The notes below the pieces were generated by a model that made no database searches, was not told where the DNA came from, and saw only the letters and a program-made list of their open reading frames with translations. DNA of 6,318 nucleotides from JAZQLP01 sp045629205 (GTDB taxonomy: Bacteria > Bacillota > Clostridia > Oscillospirales > UBA644): NCBI GenBank assembly GCA_045629205.1, contig JAZQQT010000054.1, positions 1 through 6,318 of the forward strand, written 5' to 3'. The position numbers and the translations under genes are program-made. Positions 1-6,234 of the stretch are shown here, in pieces (the first letter of the stretch is position 1; each line of letters begins with the position of its first letter).

Positions 1-626
1 TGGAAGGGTAGAATATCAACCTTTTCCGCACCTGCGGCAAGGAGTTTTTCCGACATTTTTTCGGCGTGTTCAATATCGGCGTTGAATCCGGGAATGAGGG
101 GAATACGTATCCTGACATTTTCACCGTTTTGCAGCAGATAACAAAGATTTTCGTATACGGTATCGTGGTTTCCGCCGATTATTTTTTTATATTCGTCGGG
201 GCTGTGAGTCTTGTAATCAAACAACCATGTATCGGTAAGTCCCCTGAGCATTTCGAAATTTATCTTCGGAACACATCCGGCAGTGTCAATGGCTGTGTTT
301 ATCCCTTTTTCTTTCAGCTTTACACAGAGCGACGCAAGTTTGTCGGCATAGAGCATTGATTCACCTCCGCTGAATGTGACACCGCCATCGTCACCGTAAA
401 AATCGGCGTCCTCAAGGATTTCGGCAATAACAGCTTCTTCAGTCATTTCAAAGCCGTAATGAACCGATTTGCCGGTGACTTTATAAGTAAGCGTTTCGGG
501 AAGCGCCGATTGAGTTTCGGGGTTGTGGCACCATGGACAAATAAGATTGCAGCCTTTAAAAAAGACAGTGGTTCTTATCCCATCACCGTCTCCGACGGAG
601 AAGTGCTGAATAGCGGAAATATTCAT
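1..626 (-). CDS. Glycyl radical enzyme activase (radical SAM, PflA-like), C-terminus cut by window edge
   Basis: This radical SAM protein would use reduced [4Fe-4S] and S-adenosylmethionine to abstract a hydrogen from the glycine of the enzyme encoded just upstream. I translated 208 residues from the minus strand. The cluster motif is GCNLICPWCHN, with Cys26, Cys30 and Cys33 in CxxxCxxC spacing. GGVTFSGGE (residues 81-89) is the SAM-binding GGE motif, and LFDYKT (135-140) and RIRIPLIPGF (172-181) match later core strands. The visible end, DILPF, is where PflA proteins read LLPYH, so I estimate about 40 residues lie beyond the left edge. Between HNPE and GGVTF there are only about 45 residues with no cysteines, so the ferredoxin-like insert of many activases is absent. 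Odd points: the usual DGPGIR is DGDGIR (residues 13-18), and SGGE is followed by Ser. The start at 626 is preferred over the ATG at 632 because only 626 has proper spacing from the AGGA at 633-636. It begins two bases after the upstream stop, so translational coupling is likely. Confidence 0.93.
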   Translation of the reverse strand, partial: MNISAIQHFSVGDGDGIRTTVFFKGCNLICPWCHNPETQSALPETLTYKVTGKSVHYGFEMTEEAVIAEILEDADFYGDDGGVTFSGGESMLYADKLASLCVKLKEKGINTAIDTAGCVPKINFEMLRGLTDTWLFDYKTHSPDEYKKIIGGNHDTVYENLCYLLQNGENVRIRIPLIPGFNADIEHAEKMSEKLLAAGAEKVDILPF

Positions 627-628
627 GG

Positions 629-2761
629 TCATTCCTGTTGGGTTCTGTTTAGGATATCGAGTTGTGTCGCTTTGTCGAGTGTGATATAAATTGCGGAGAA
701 TCCGGATACGCGAACGACCATTTCGGGGTATTTTTCGGGGTGCTCCATAGCATCTTTGAGAACATCGCGACTGGTTGCGTTAATCTGCATTTCCTGACCG
801 CCTTTTTTGAAGTAGGTCTTTACCAGGGAAAGAAGTTTCGGACGTTTTTCATCTGTAAACATTGACGGTGAGAACTTTTGGTTTACGACCGAACCGCCGG
901 AAACGACTTTATAATCAGGCTTTGTGATACTGTTTACTGTGCAGGTCGCTCCGCGAGTGTCTTTTCCGTGAGACGGTGAAGCGGCATCGGAAAGCGGCTC
1001 TTTTTCTTTTCTTCCGTCCGGAGTTGCTGCGGTATATTCGCCTGCGGTAATGTTATTTGTGTTTGCCGCCATCAGAATATAGAACGCTCCGCCGTCGTGT
1101 GTGTGATATTTGTCGAATTCTTTTGCGCAGAAATCAACATACCATACTGCATATTTATCTACGAAATCATCATTATTGCCGTATTTCGGAGCATCGAGAA
1201 GAAGTTTGCGGACGTTTTCTTTTCCTTCGAAATTGCAATCAAGAGCCTCTTTTAATTCCTGTAACGTGAGTGATTTATCTACGAATACGGTCTTTTCGAT
1301 AGCTGCGAGAGAGTCTGCAACTGTTCCTATACCCATAACCGCTGCACCGTGAACGGACGGATATTTTGCTCCGCCCATATTTATGTCCATACCGCGTTCA
1401 ATACAGCAATCACAGAAACATGAAAGGAACGGTTGAGTGTAATTTTCGGGATCGGGGAGATCGTTATATCCGTTAACGGTTGCGACGTATCCTTTGACGG
1501 CATCGGCAATCTGATACTCGAATTTTTCCATGAAATCATCCATCGATGTTATTTCGGAAATATCGCCGGTATCCGGACCGTTGAGCCAGTGGAACTTTGC
1601 CTTTCCGTGATTGAACATATATTCGAGTGAGTGCGGCGGATCAAATCGGTTATCGGACCACGGAGGCTGACATCCCGTGAGCAGATTTTCTATACATCCG
1701 ACCATACAATAATTATATACGTCTTCTTTTGCGTAATTGAAACGTGAAAGACCGGCTATGTTTACGTCATCGTTCATAAGCGCCGGATATCCAAGACCTG
1801 TTCCGATAACTTTAAGGCAATTATCGAGAAAATCGTCGGGGCAGTTGTGGGGTATTCTTGCCGAAAGATTCGGTCCGGGGAGATTACAGAGACCGACTGC
1901 GGCAAGAACGCAGTAACTGAGACGGTTTATGTCGCAGGTTCCGTCGGGACTCTGACCGCCTATACAGATGTTGACTACGTCGTCAAAATCCCATACTCCG
2001 CGTTTCTCGCATATTTTCATAAAAACGTTGGCGAGAAGAGCGACTGCATCATTTTCGTTGATTATTCCCGCATCGATATCATTTTTGAACAGGGGATAAA
2101 GATATTGGTCGATTCTTCCGAGAGCCATGGCGTATCTGTCTTCGTAAACGAAGGCAAGATGAGCAAACCATACAAGCTGAAGAGCGGAAGCGAAACTTGT
2201 CGGAGCGGAAACGAGAAGCTCGCGGCAGTTCTTTTCGATAAATGCAAGACGTTCGTTATCGTAACCGTCGCAATCTTTGAGTTCTGCGGCTTTGGCGGCA
2301 TACTGTTCAACTGATTTTACAAATCCCGAAAAAGCAATTTTCATATCTTCGCAGAAAGATTTCTTTTCGGGTTCGTTTTCGAATTTTGCAATTGAAGCAT
2401 CTATTTCAGCCATCATACCCGGAATACCGATTCTGACAAACTTGAAATAATCCGGTGCAAAATGGTCGCTGTTTGTTCCGAACCATCTGTTGCCGATTTT
2501 TTCGCATATGTCATCCGCTTTTTTTCTTTCTTCATCCGATATATTAATAGCGAGAGGAAGCATAGACCCCGCGATATAGTCGTTTTTATAAATAAAAGCA
2601 CCCGGTTCGGATATTGCGTAATATGCTCCGTAAGCGCGTCTTCTCGGCATGGGTGCGTTCGGGTCTTTCATATATCCGATTGCTCTGAAATACGAAGCGC
2701 GCGGCCATGTGCCGCGGTGTTCTTTATATTCGGCTTTTAATTCATTATAGAGATGTTTCAT
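629..2761 (-). CDS. Glycyl radical enzyme of unknown substrate (PFL-like family, not pyruvate formate-lyase)
   Basis: This 710-residue protein carries the PFL-like barrel domain and a C-terminal glycyl radical domain. The radical loop VRVSGFSA (683-690) places the radical on Gly687. The thiyl-radical cysteine is Cys356 in MVGCIENLL, with Glu358 where dehydratases, decarboxylases and C-S lyases of the family carry a catalytic Glu (GCxE). Other family landmarks are SAPTSFASALQLVWFAHL (185-202), GRIDQYLYP (215-223), ERGMDINMGGAKYP (455-468), GIGTVADSLAAI (477-488) and ATPDGRKEKEPLSDAASP (579-596). PFL carries adjacent cysteines at the active site; here there is a single Cys in GCIEN, so PFL is rejected. 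The length is below the roughly 760-850 typical of the family. Phe688 replaces the more common Tyr after the radical Gly, and residues 448-453 hold four cysteines (CFCDCC). AGGAG at 2768-2772, 6 bases upstream, supports the start. The activase follows immediately and a phosphopantetheinyl transferase precedes it by 63 bases. The family is certain; the substrate is not identifiable. Confidence 0.95.
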   Translation of the reverse strand: MKHLYNELKAEYKEHRGTWPRASYFRAIGYMKDPNAPMPRRRAYGAYYAISEPGAFIYKNDYIAGSMLPLAINISDEERKKADDICEKIGNRWFGTNSDHFAPDYFKFVRIGIPGMMAEIDASIAKFENEPEKKSFCEDMKIAFSGFVKSVEQYAAKAAELKDCDGYDNERLAFIEKNCRELLVSAPTSFASALQLVWFAHLAFVYEDRYAMALGRIDQYLYPLFKNDIDAGIINENDAVALLANVFMKICEKRGVWDFDDVVNICIGGQSPDGTCDINRLSYCVLAAVGLCNLPGPNLSARIPHNCPDDFLDNCLKVIGTGLGYPALMNDDVNIAGLSRFNYAKEDVYNYCMVGCIENLLTGCQPPWSDNRFDPPHSLEYMFNHGKAKFHWLNGPDTGDISEITSMDDFMEKFEYQIADAVKGYVATVNGYNDLPDPENYTQPFLSCFCDCCIERGMDINMGGAKYPSVHGAAVMGIGTVADSLAAIEKTVFVDKSLTLQELKEALDCNFEGKENVRKLLLDAPKYGNNDDFVDKYAVWYVDFCAKEFDKYHTHDGGAFYILMAANTNNITAGEYTAATPDGRKEKEPLSDAASPSHGKDTRGATCTVNSITKPDYKVVSGGSVVNQKFSPSMFTDEKRPKLLSLVKTYFKKGGQEMQINATSRDVLKDAMEHPEKYPEMVVRVSGFSAIYITLDKATQLDILNRTQQE
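633..636 (-). promoter_or_regulatory. Ribosome binding site deciding the activase start
   Basis: AGGA on the minus strand lies inside the last two sense codons (CAG GAA) of the glycyl radical enzyme gene. It is 6 bases from the ATG at 626 but directly abuts the ATG at 632, which overlaps the stop as ATGA. The spacing favours 626. The arrangement makes activase translation depend on ribosomes finishing the upstream gene. Confidence 0.7.
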
Positions 2762-2824
2762 GGTAAACTCCTGTATTAAAATGGAACTGATAATTCAAAA
2801 GTAAAATTTACGTCAGATAATTGT

Positions 2825-3376
2825 TTACAGCTCGGTAAATATAATATTCCCGGGATTTTTTATGCAAACGCAGAGCGAATAATCCTCGTCAAAATACGGA
2901 AAAGAGAACGAGTTTCCGTCTACGAGTCCGAATTTTCCGTCGGTGATAACAGAAAAATTCCTGAAACCGTCGTCGATTCCGCGTCCTGTTAATTTAACAT
3001 AGCTTTCCTTTGCCGTCCAGACGGCGAAAAAATAAGCAGAGTCCATTGAGGGCACATACGCATATTCGTCGGGGTGAAAAAAACGTTTTGCGATTCGGAG
3101 GGTATCTCTTCCTGTTTTGTGTTCGAGATCGATTCCCACAGGCGCGAAAGCAAATGCGGCGGCGATATAGTCTCCGCTGTGAGTCACAGAGATATTTATG
3201 CCGTTTTTACCGATATACTGCGGTTTTTTACACGGACGGTAATAAAGCCGTCCGCAGGACGTAAGTCCGTATTCACGGGCAAAAACAATCGCGCATTCTT
3301 TTACAAATTCCTTTGATGAAATCCTGTCTTTTATTCTGCGAAAATAGACGGAAACATCATTTTGGGAAGTAATCAT
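2825..3376 (-). CDS. 4'-phosphopantetheinyl transferase, Sfp type, short form
   Basis: Enzymes of this family move the 4'-phosphopantetheine arm from coenzyme A onto a serine of acyl, peptidyl or aryl carrier proteins, with Mg2+. The 183-residue product shows the family's ordered motifs: NISVTHSGDY (61-70), then VGIDLEH (80-86) with Asp83 and Glu85 as metal ligands, then WTAKESYVKLTGRGI (120-134) with Glu124 as the third ligand and Lys128 as the likely base. KPQYIGKNG just before the first motif is also typical. Bacillus Sfp is about 224 residues, so this is a compact member, mostly short at the N-terminus and in the final third, but no catalytic motif is missing. Minus-strand AAAAGGTG (3381-3388) lies 4 bases before the ATG. 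The gene is first after the promoter at 3425-3453 and is probably cotranscribed with the glycyl radical enzyme. No carrier protein is encoded in the window, so its target is unknown. Confidence 0.93.
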   Translation of the reverse strand: MITSQNDVSVYFRRIKDRISSKEFVKECAIVFAREYGLTSCGRLYYRPCKKPQYIGKNGINISVTHSGDYIAAAFAFAPVGIDLEHKTGRDTLRIAKRFFHPDEYAYVPSMDSAYFFAVWTAKESYVKLTGRGIDDGFRNFSVITDGKFGLVDGNSFSFPYFDEDYSLCVCIKNPGNIIFTEL

Positions 3377-3388
3377 TCCACACCTTTT

Positions 3389-3398
3389 AAGATATCTT
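3389..3398. repeat. 10-bp palindrome in the phosphopantetheinyl transferase leader
   Basis: AAGATATCTT is a perfect palindrome directly abutting the ribosome binding site AAAAGGTG (3381-3388) and about 25-35 bases downstream of the promoter's -10 box. Its position would suit an operator or a block to ribosome access. A palindrome this short in AT-rich DNA can also arise by chance, and I recognise no known regulator site in it. Confidence 0.3.
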
Positions 3399-3424
3399 TA
3401 TAACAATTCATTATCTATATTGCG

Positions 3425-3453
3425 ATTATAATATAATTAAAGAATAAATACAA
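3425..3453 (-). promoter_or_regulatory. Sigma-A type promoter for the PPTase-GRE-activase operon
   Basis: On the minus strand TTGTAT (3448-3453) is followed by a 17-base spacer and a perfect TATAAT (3425-3430). The -35 box matches the consensus only at TTG. The spacer and upstream sequence are strongly AT-rich. Transcription would start near 3418, giving a leader of about 40 bases, too short for a riboswitch. It lies between the upstream terminator and the PPTase start. Confidence 0.75.
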
Positions 3454-3483
3454 GTATCTTTTGAATAAAAAAATAAAGATATC

Positions 3484-3517
3484 AAAAAAATCGTGCGCTC
3501 GGAAAAAGCACACGATT
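3484..3517 (-). terminator. Rho-independent terminator after the split-barrel protein gene
   Basis: The minus strand forms a 10-bp stem (arms 3508-3517 and 3489-3498, one G-U pair) around a 9-base loop, followed by seven T's (3484-3490, the first two pairing in the stem). It begins about 30 bases after the stop at 3546. It ends the lipoprotein/split-barrel transcript and insulates the next operon. The plus strand has no T-run after the hairpin, so it acts in one direction. GATATC flanks both sides. Confidence 0.88.
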
Positions 3518-3545
3518 GATATCGGGAGAAGATATGCGGATATAT

Positions 3546-3938
3546 TCAGAATTTGATTTCTTCCGGCGGAGCAGTAAATGAAGCTATTACGGCAGTTGCG
3601 TCTTTGAAATAGAAGACCTGCGTATTTCCGTCGTTTTCATCATACATGGAACGAAGATTCGGATATGCGTCCAGCATGGATTTGCGGGCTTCGTATCTGT
3701 CATCTTCAACGAGTATGCCCGACAATCTCAGCCATTCTCCGTTTTTAAACGCACAGATTTCCACATTTGGATTTTCTGCGATTTGTTTGGAGACCGGTTT
3801 CTTTTTCCCTGTTTGAATGTATAGTTTGCCCTCAAAGATATTTACTGTGCCGAACGGACGGACGCGAGGCTTGTCACCGTCAAGTGTTGCGAGATAATAG
3901 GTTTCTGCCTGTTTGAGAAAATCAAATACTTTTTGCAT
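3546..3938 (-). CDS. Pyridoxamine 5'-phosphate oxidase superfamily protein (FMN-binding split barrel), function unknown
   Basis: This 130-residue soluble protein matches the small split-barrel flavoprotein family. The first part (about residues 14-50) contains YYLATLDGDKPRVRPFGTV, the usual first strands with an Arg-x-Arg-Pro phosphate-binding segment. KLYIQTGKKKPVSKQIAENP (37-56) is the characteristic strand, Lys-rich turn and helix. WLRLSGILVEDD (69-80) forms the next strands. FYFKDATAVIASF near the end completes the barrel. Family members bind FMN, related flavins or heme, and this subfamily has no settled substrate. The length is typical of the short stand-alone members and far below true PdxH (about 220). 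An in-frame GTG at 3947 would add three residues, but it is part of the AGGTG ribosome binding site for the ATG at 3938, so I start at 3938. It follows the lipoprotein gene with only 36 bases between stop and ATG, no terminator and no clear promoter, so it is probably cotranscribed. A functional link to the lipoprotein is not evident. Confidence 0.88.
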   Translation of the reverse strand: MQKVFDFLKQAETYYLATLDGDKPRVRPFGTVNIFEGKLYIQTGKKKPVSKQIAENPNVEICAFKNGEWLRLSGILVEDDRYEARKSMLDAYPNLRSMYDENDGNTQVFYFKDATAVIASFTAPPEEIKF

Positions 3939-3944
3939 ATTATT

Positions 3945-3949
3945 CACCT
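3945..3949 (-). promoter_or_regulatory. Ribosome binding site deciding the split-barrel protein start
   Basis: AGGTG on the minus strand is 6 bases from the ATG at 3938. The GTG inside it (3945-3947) is in frame and could be mistaken for a start, but nothing resembling a ribosome binding site stands at the right distance before it. Confidence 0.75.
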
Positions 3950-3974
3950 GTCTTTTTTATTCTTGTATATTCGT

Positions 3975-6176
3975 TTATTGTTTGAACGGATTTTCGGAAG
4001 CTCTGACGCCGACGGTTGATAAATCGGGTTCTTCAAATCCGATAAGATCGCGGAATACACGGGAGTCTTCTCTTAAGGTGTAATCTCCGTTTGCGTAATC
4101 GGTGAATCCGGGGTCTTCCCAATAGCAGACGTTATCGGTGATCGCGCAAAGATCAAATACCCATTGAACACCTCTTATCATATGGAACATATACGGATCC
4201 TCTTTTGCCTCATCGTAAGGTTTAAATGAAGAGGAAAGATCAATATATCTGACGTTGTTTCTGACGTAAAAATGAGACGGAGACAAAGGAAGGTCGTAAG
4301 ATGTCTGATTGTCCTGTTGATTTGCGACTTCAGCAAACAATGCCGTTCTCGGTGATGCGTATCTCCACAGTGCTCCGAGATAATCAACTGTTCGTAAACC
4401 GTTTGTCAATCGATATTCGTCGTAAAAGTCCGGATGTTCTTCGGGACCCCAATATGATATGTTCATCGGCTCACCCACATTCAGGAATATATTATCGTGA
4501 TAACTCATATAACCGCAGGCTCCGCACAGAGCGGTCCCTCCGATATTGTAGAAAAGGTTTCCGTATGCTTCGCAGAATCTTCCCCAACAGTCGAAGTAAA
4601 TCGCATTGCCCCAACCGTCTTCACGGATGATGTCTTTGATGTCGTGCAAAGCATTGTATCTGTAAATATTTTCGCCCCATAAGAAAGAATGTCCCATGGT
4701 ATGAATTGCCGCGCAGTCGGAACATTCCTTACAGCAGTTATAAATTGAATTGTATTCGATGATACACTGACCTGCGGCAACTTCAACGGCGACGTGGGGG
4801 CTGTCGTAAAGCTCGTTGTGAGAAACAAGAAATCCCATACCGTTTATGTCGATCGCCGCATTATAAAGAGTGTAAACCTGCTGCCATTCATAAATGATAT
4901 TGTCGGTAATAACGGTATTGCCCATAGTCTGTGTCGGAATGTCTCCGGAAGTGACCCTGATCCCTTTTGTGGCAAGGTCATGGAGAAGACATCCTTTTAC
5001 CGTGATATAATCGCCGCTGAGATTGATTGCTGCAAGTCCCGCAATGTCTGATATACAGCAATTACTTACAGTGACGTGATCACCGCTTCCGTTGATAAAA
5101 CCGTTGCGTAAATACTGGGCGGAGAGATTGTCAAATGTTATATAAGAGCAATCGCTGAAAGTAAACGGCGTTTCTGTAAACTGCGAGATATATATTTCGG
5201 ATGCGGATAAGTCGGTATCCGGCCAATAATAAAGGATATTTGTTTTTGTATCCCAGTAGTATTCGCCGGGAGCATCAAGTTCCTGAGGAATATTGCTGAC
5301 ATAATAAAGACATGTTGATCTTAAGTTCTCGCTTCCGTCTGTCATCGGATAAAGAAGAGCCGCTTCATCGTCCGAAACACTTATTTTGTTTAGAAAAACA
5401 GCTTTGTAATCGAAATACGGATAACCGTAAAATCTGATATTGTCTGTGTTTCTCCAGACAGCCGACTGTTCTTCGGCAATGAATATTTTGCCGTATTTTT
5501 TTCCGTTTGTGTCGGAAACAGTGTTTTTTGTGTCTACCTCCGGATGAATATATCCCGAGTTCGGCCAGCGAGCAACAGTCTGCCTTTTTCCGTTTACAAA
5601 CAACTCTTGCCTGTAAGCGTGATAGTCATCGAAAAATTCTTCGGTAAATCCCTGCTCTGGATAAATGTCCTTATTTTCGAGGTCATAACATCCTGTTTTT
5701 GTGAGATCGATCATTAAAACATTTTCTTTTGCTTCTTCGGTTTGCAGGAGTGAATTGAAAGCATCGTCGGCAGGCTTGAAATCAGACGGGTCAAGAATCA
5801 CACCGCCGTTAAAAAGGACATTCGCGCCATCGGCTCCTGCGAAAACAATCGGGCTTTCTTCCGTTCCGCTGTCTTCCGCGGTTAATGTGATTCCTTCGGT
5901 GACATTATATGTTCCCAAGGCAAATTCGATTTTGATCCCGCCTTTGGGGAGTCCGTTTTCGGCCCTGTAAACTCGCAAAGCTTTTACCGCGCCGGAAAGA
6001 GAGGCAACGGGCGATCCTTTTTCTCCGCTGTTTTCGTCGTTTCCGTCGGGTGAAACATAAATGATTTTACCGTAAACATGCTCTTCCTCAATCGGTCCGG
6101 CCGGTTTGTTCGCGCAGGCGGTAACGAGCGAGAAAATCAGAACGAGAATCATCATTATTGCCGGTGTTTTTTTCAT
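3975..6176 (-). CDS. Secreted lipoprotein with right-handed parallel beta-helix, probable glycan-active enzyme
   Basis: The 733-residue product starts with a lipoprotein signal peptide: KK, a hydrophobic stretch to residue 18, and lipobox VTAC with lipidated Cys21, so it should be anchored outside the membrane. KIIYVSPDGNDENSGEKGSP (37-56) is the usual opening of secreted beta-helix proteins. EDSGTEESPIVFAGADG (101-117), ELFVNGKRQTVARWPNSGY (191-209) and GEYYWDTKTNILYYWP (304-319) match the N-terminal region of beta-helix glycosidases that resemble GH141, as I recall that family. Residues 340-565 are a series of short parallel-strand turns (YITFDNLSAQYLRNG, HVTVSNCCISDIAG, YITVKGCLLHDLATKG). 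SDCAAIHTMGHS (486-497) sits where relatives carry a conserved Asp-containing loop. The rest closes with GFEEPDLSTVGVRASENPFK. Cysteines are unusually many, including CCKECSDC (481-488) and CGAC (551-554). GGAGGA at 6181-6186 supports the start. Plant or host polysaccharide degradation is an inference; a catalytic residue was not proven, and a purely binding role remains possible. Confidence 0.9.
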   Translation of the reverse strand: MKKTPAIMMILVLIFSLVTACANKPAGPIEEEHVYGKIIYVSPDGNDENSGEKGSPVASLSGAVKALRVYRAENGLPKGGIKIEFALGTYNVTEGITLTAEDSGTEESPIVFAGADGANVLFNGGVILDPSDFKPADDAFNSLLQTEEAKENVLMIDLTKTGCYDLENKDIYPEQGFTEEFFDDYHAYRQELFVNGKRQTVARWPNSGYIHPEVDTKNTVSDTNGKKYGKIFIAEEQSAVWRNTDNIRFYGYPYFDYKAVFLNKISVSDDEAALLYPMTDGSENLRSTCLYYVSNIPQELDAPGEYYWDTKTNILYYWPDTDLSASEIYISQFTETPFTFSDCSYITFDNLSAQYLRNGFINGSGDHVTVSNCCISDIAGLAAINLSGDYITVKGCLLHDLATKGIRVTSGDIPTQTMGNTVITDNIIYEWQQVYTLYNAAIDINGMGFLVSHNELYDSPHVAVEVAAGQCIIEYNSIYNCCKECSDCAAIHTMGHSFLWGENIYRYNALHDIKDIIREDGWGNAIYFDCWGRFCEAYGNLFYNIGGTALCGACGYMSYHDNIFLNVGEPMNISYWGPEEHPDFYDEYRLTNGLRTVDYLGALWRYASPRTALFAEVANQQDNQTSYDLPLSPSHFYVRNNVRYIDLSSSFKPYDEAKEDPYMFHMIRGVQWVFDLCAITDNVCYWEDPGFTDYANGDYTLREDSRVFRDLIGFEEPDLSTVGVRASENPFKQ
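3981..4017. repeat. Direct repeat, copy 1 (3' end of the lipoprotein gene)
   Basis: These 37 bases match 6282-6318 in the same orientation at 36 positions. The one difference (3990 a, 6291 g) is silent (Asn AAT or AAC). It encodes TVGVRASENPFK in both genes. The match stops beyond the stop-codon side: here CAA TAA follows, in the other copy TAA directly. Confidence 0.95.
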
Positions 6177-6205
6177 AGTGTCCTCCGGATAGATATGATA
6201 AAAAC

Positions 6206-6234
6206 ATTATATACCTTTTTTGAACTTTTGTCAA
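6206..6234 (-). promoter_or_regulatory. Perfect consensus sigma-A promoter of the beta-helix lipoprotein
   Basis: The minus strand carries TTGACA (6229-6234), a spacer of exactly 17 bases and TATAAT (6206-6211), a full match to the housekeeping consensus. Transcription would start near 6199, leaving a leader of about 20 bases that holds GGAGGA (6181-6186) a few bases before the ATG. The -35 box overlaps the T-tract of the preceding terminator. No clear operator is visible, which suggests strong expression, with any control acting through a site overlapping the promoter. Confidence 0.92.

Noticed and set aside
66..359. A 97-codon plus-strand open frame near the left edge
   Set aside because: It is antisense to the activase, whose reading frame carries clear radical SAM motifs through the whole stretch.
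1847..2314. A 155-codon open frame on the plus strand
   Set aside because: It lies wholly inside the glycyl radical enzyme gene on the opposite strand, has no family resemblance or convincing ribosome binding site, and is explained by the codon use of the real gene.
629..2761. Annotation as pyruvate formate-lyase
   Set aside because: The active site has a single Cys in GCIEN with a Glu two residues later, not the adjacent Cys pair of PFL, and the surrounding sequence follows the dehydratase/lyase branch.
2762..2824. A separate promoter for the glycyl radical enzyme in the 63-base gap
   Set aside because: The best candidate (TTTACT, 17 bases, ATTTTA) is too weak to distinguish from AT-rich background; readthrough from the upstream promoter is simpler.
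3399..3410. Possible Rex-type redox repressor half site (TTGTTAT on the minus strand) downstream of the promoter
   Set aside because: Only one half resembles the Rex consensus; the inverted partner is missing.
3546..3938. Annotation as true pyridoxamine 5'-phosphate oxidase (PdxH)
   Set aside because: The protein is far shorter than PdxH and only shares the general split-barrel fold and flavin-binding pattern.
4301..4630. A 109-codon plus-strand open frame and a 107-codon minus-strand frame (4505-4828) inside the lipoprotein gene
   Set aside because: Both are out-of-frame shadows of the beta-helix coding sequence, with low-complexity translations and no recognisable domain.
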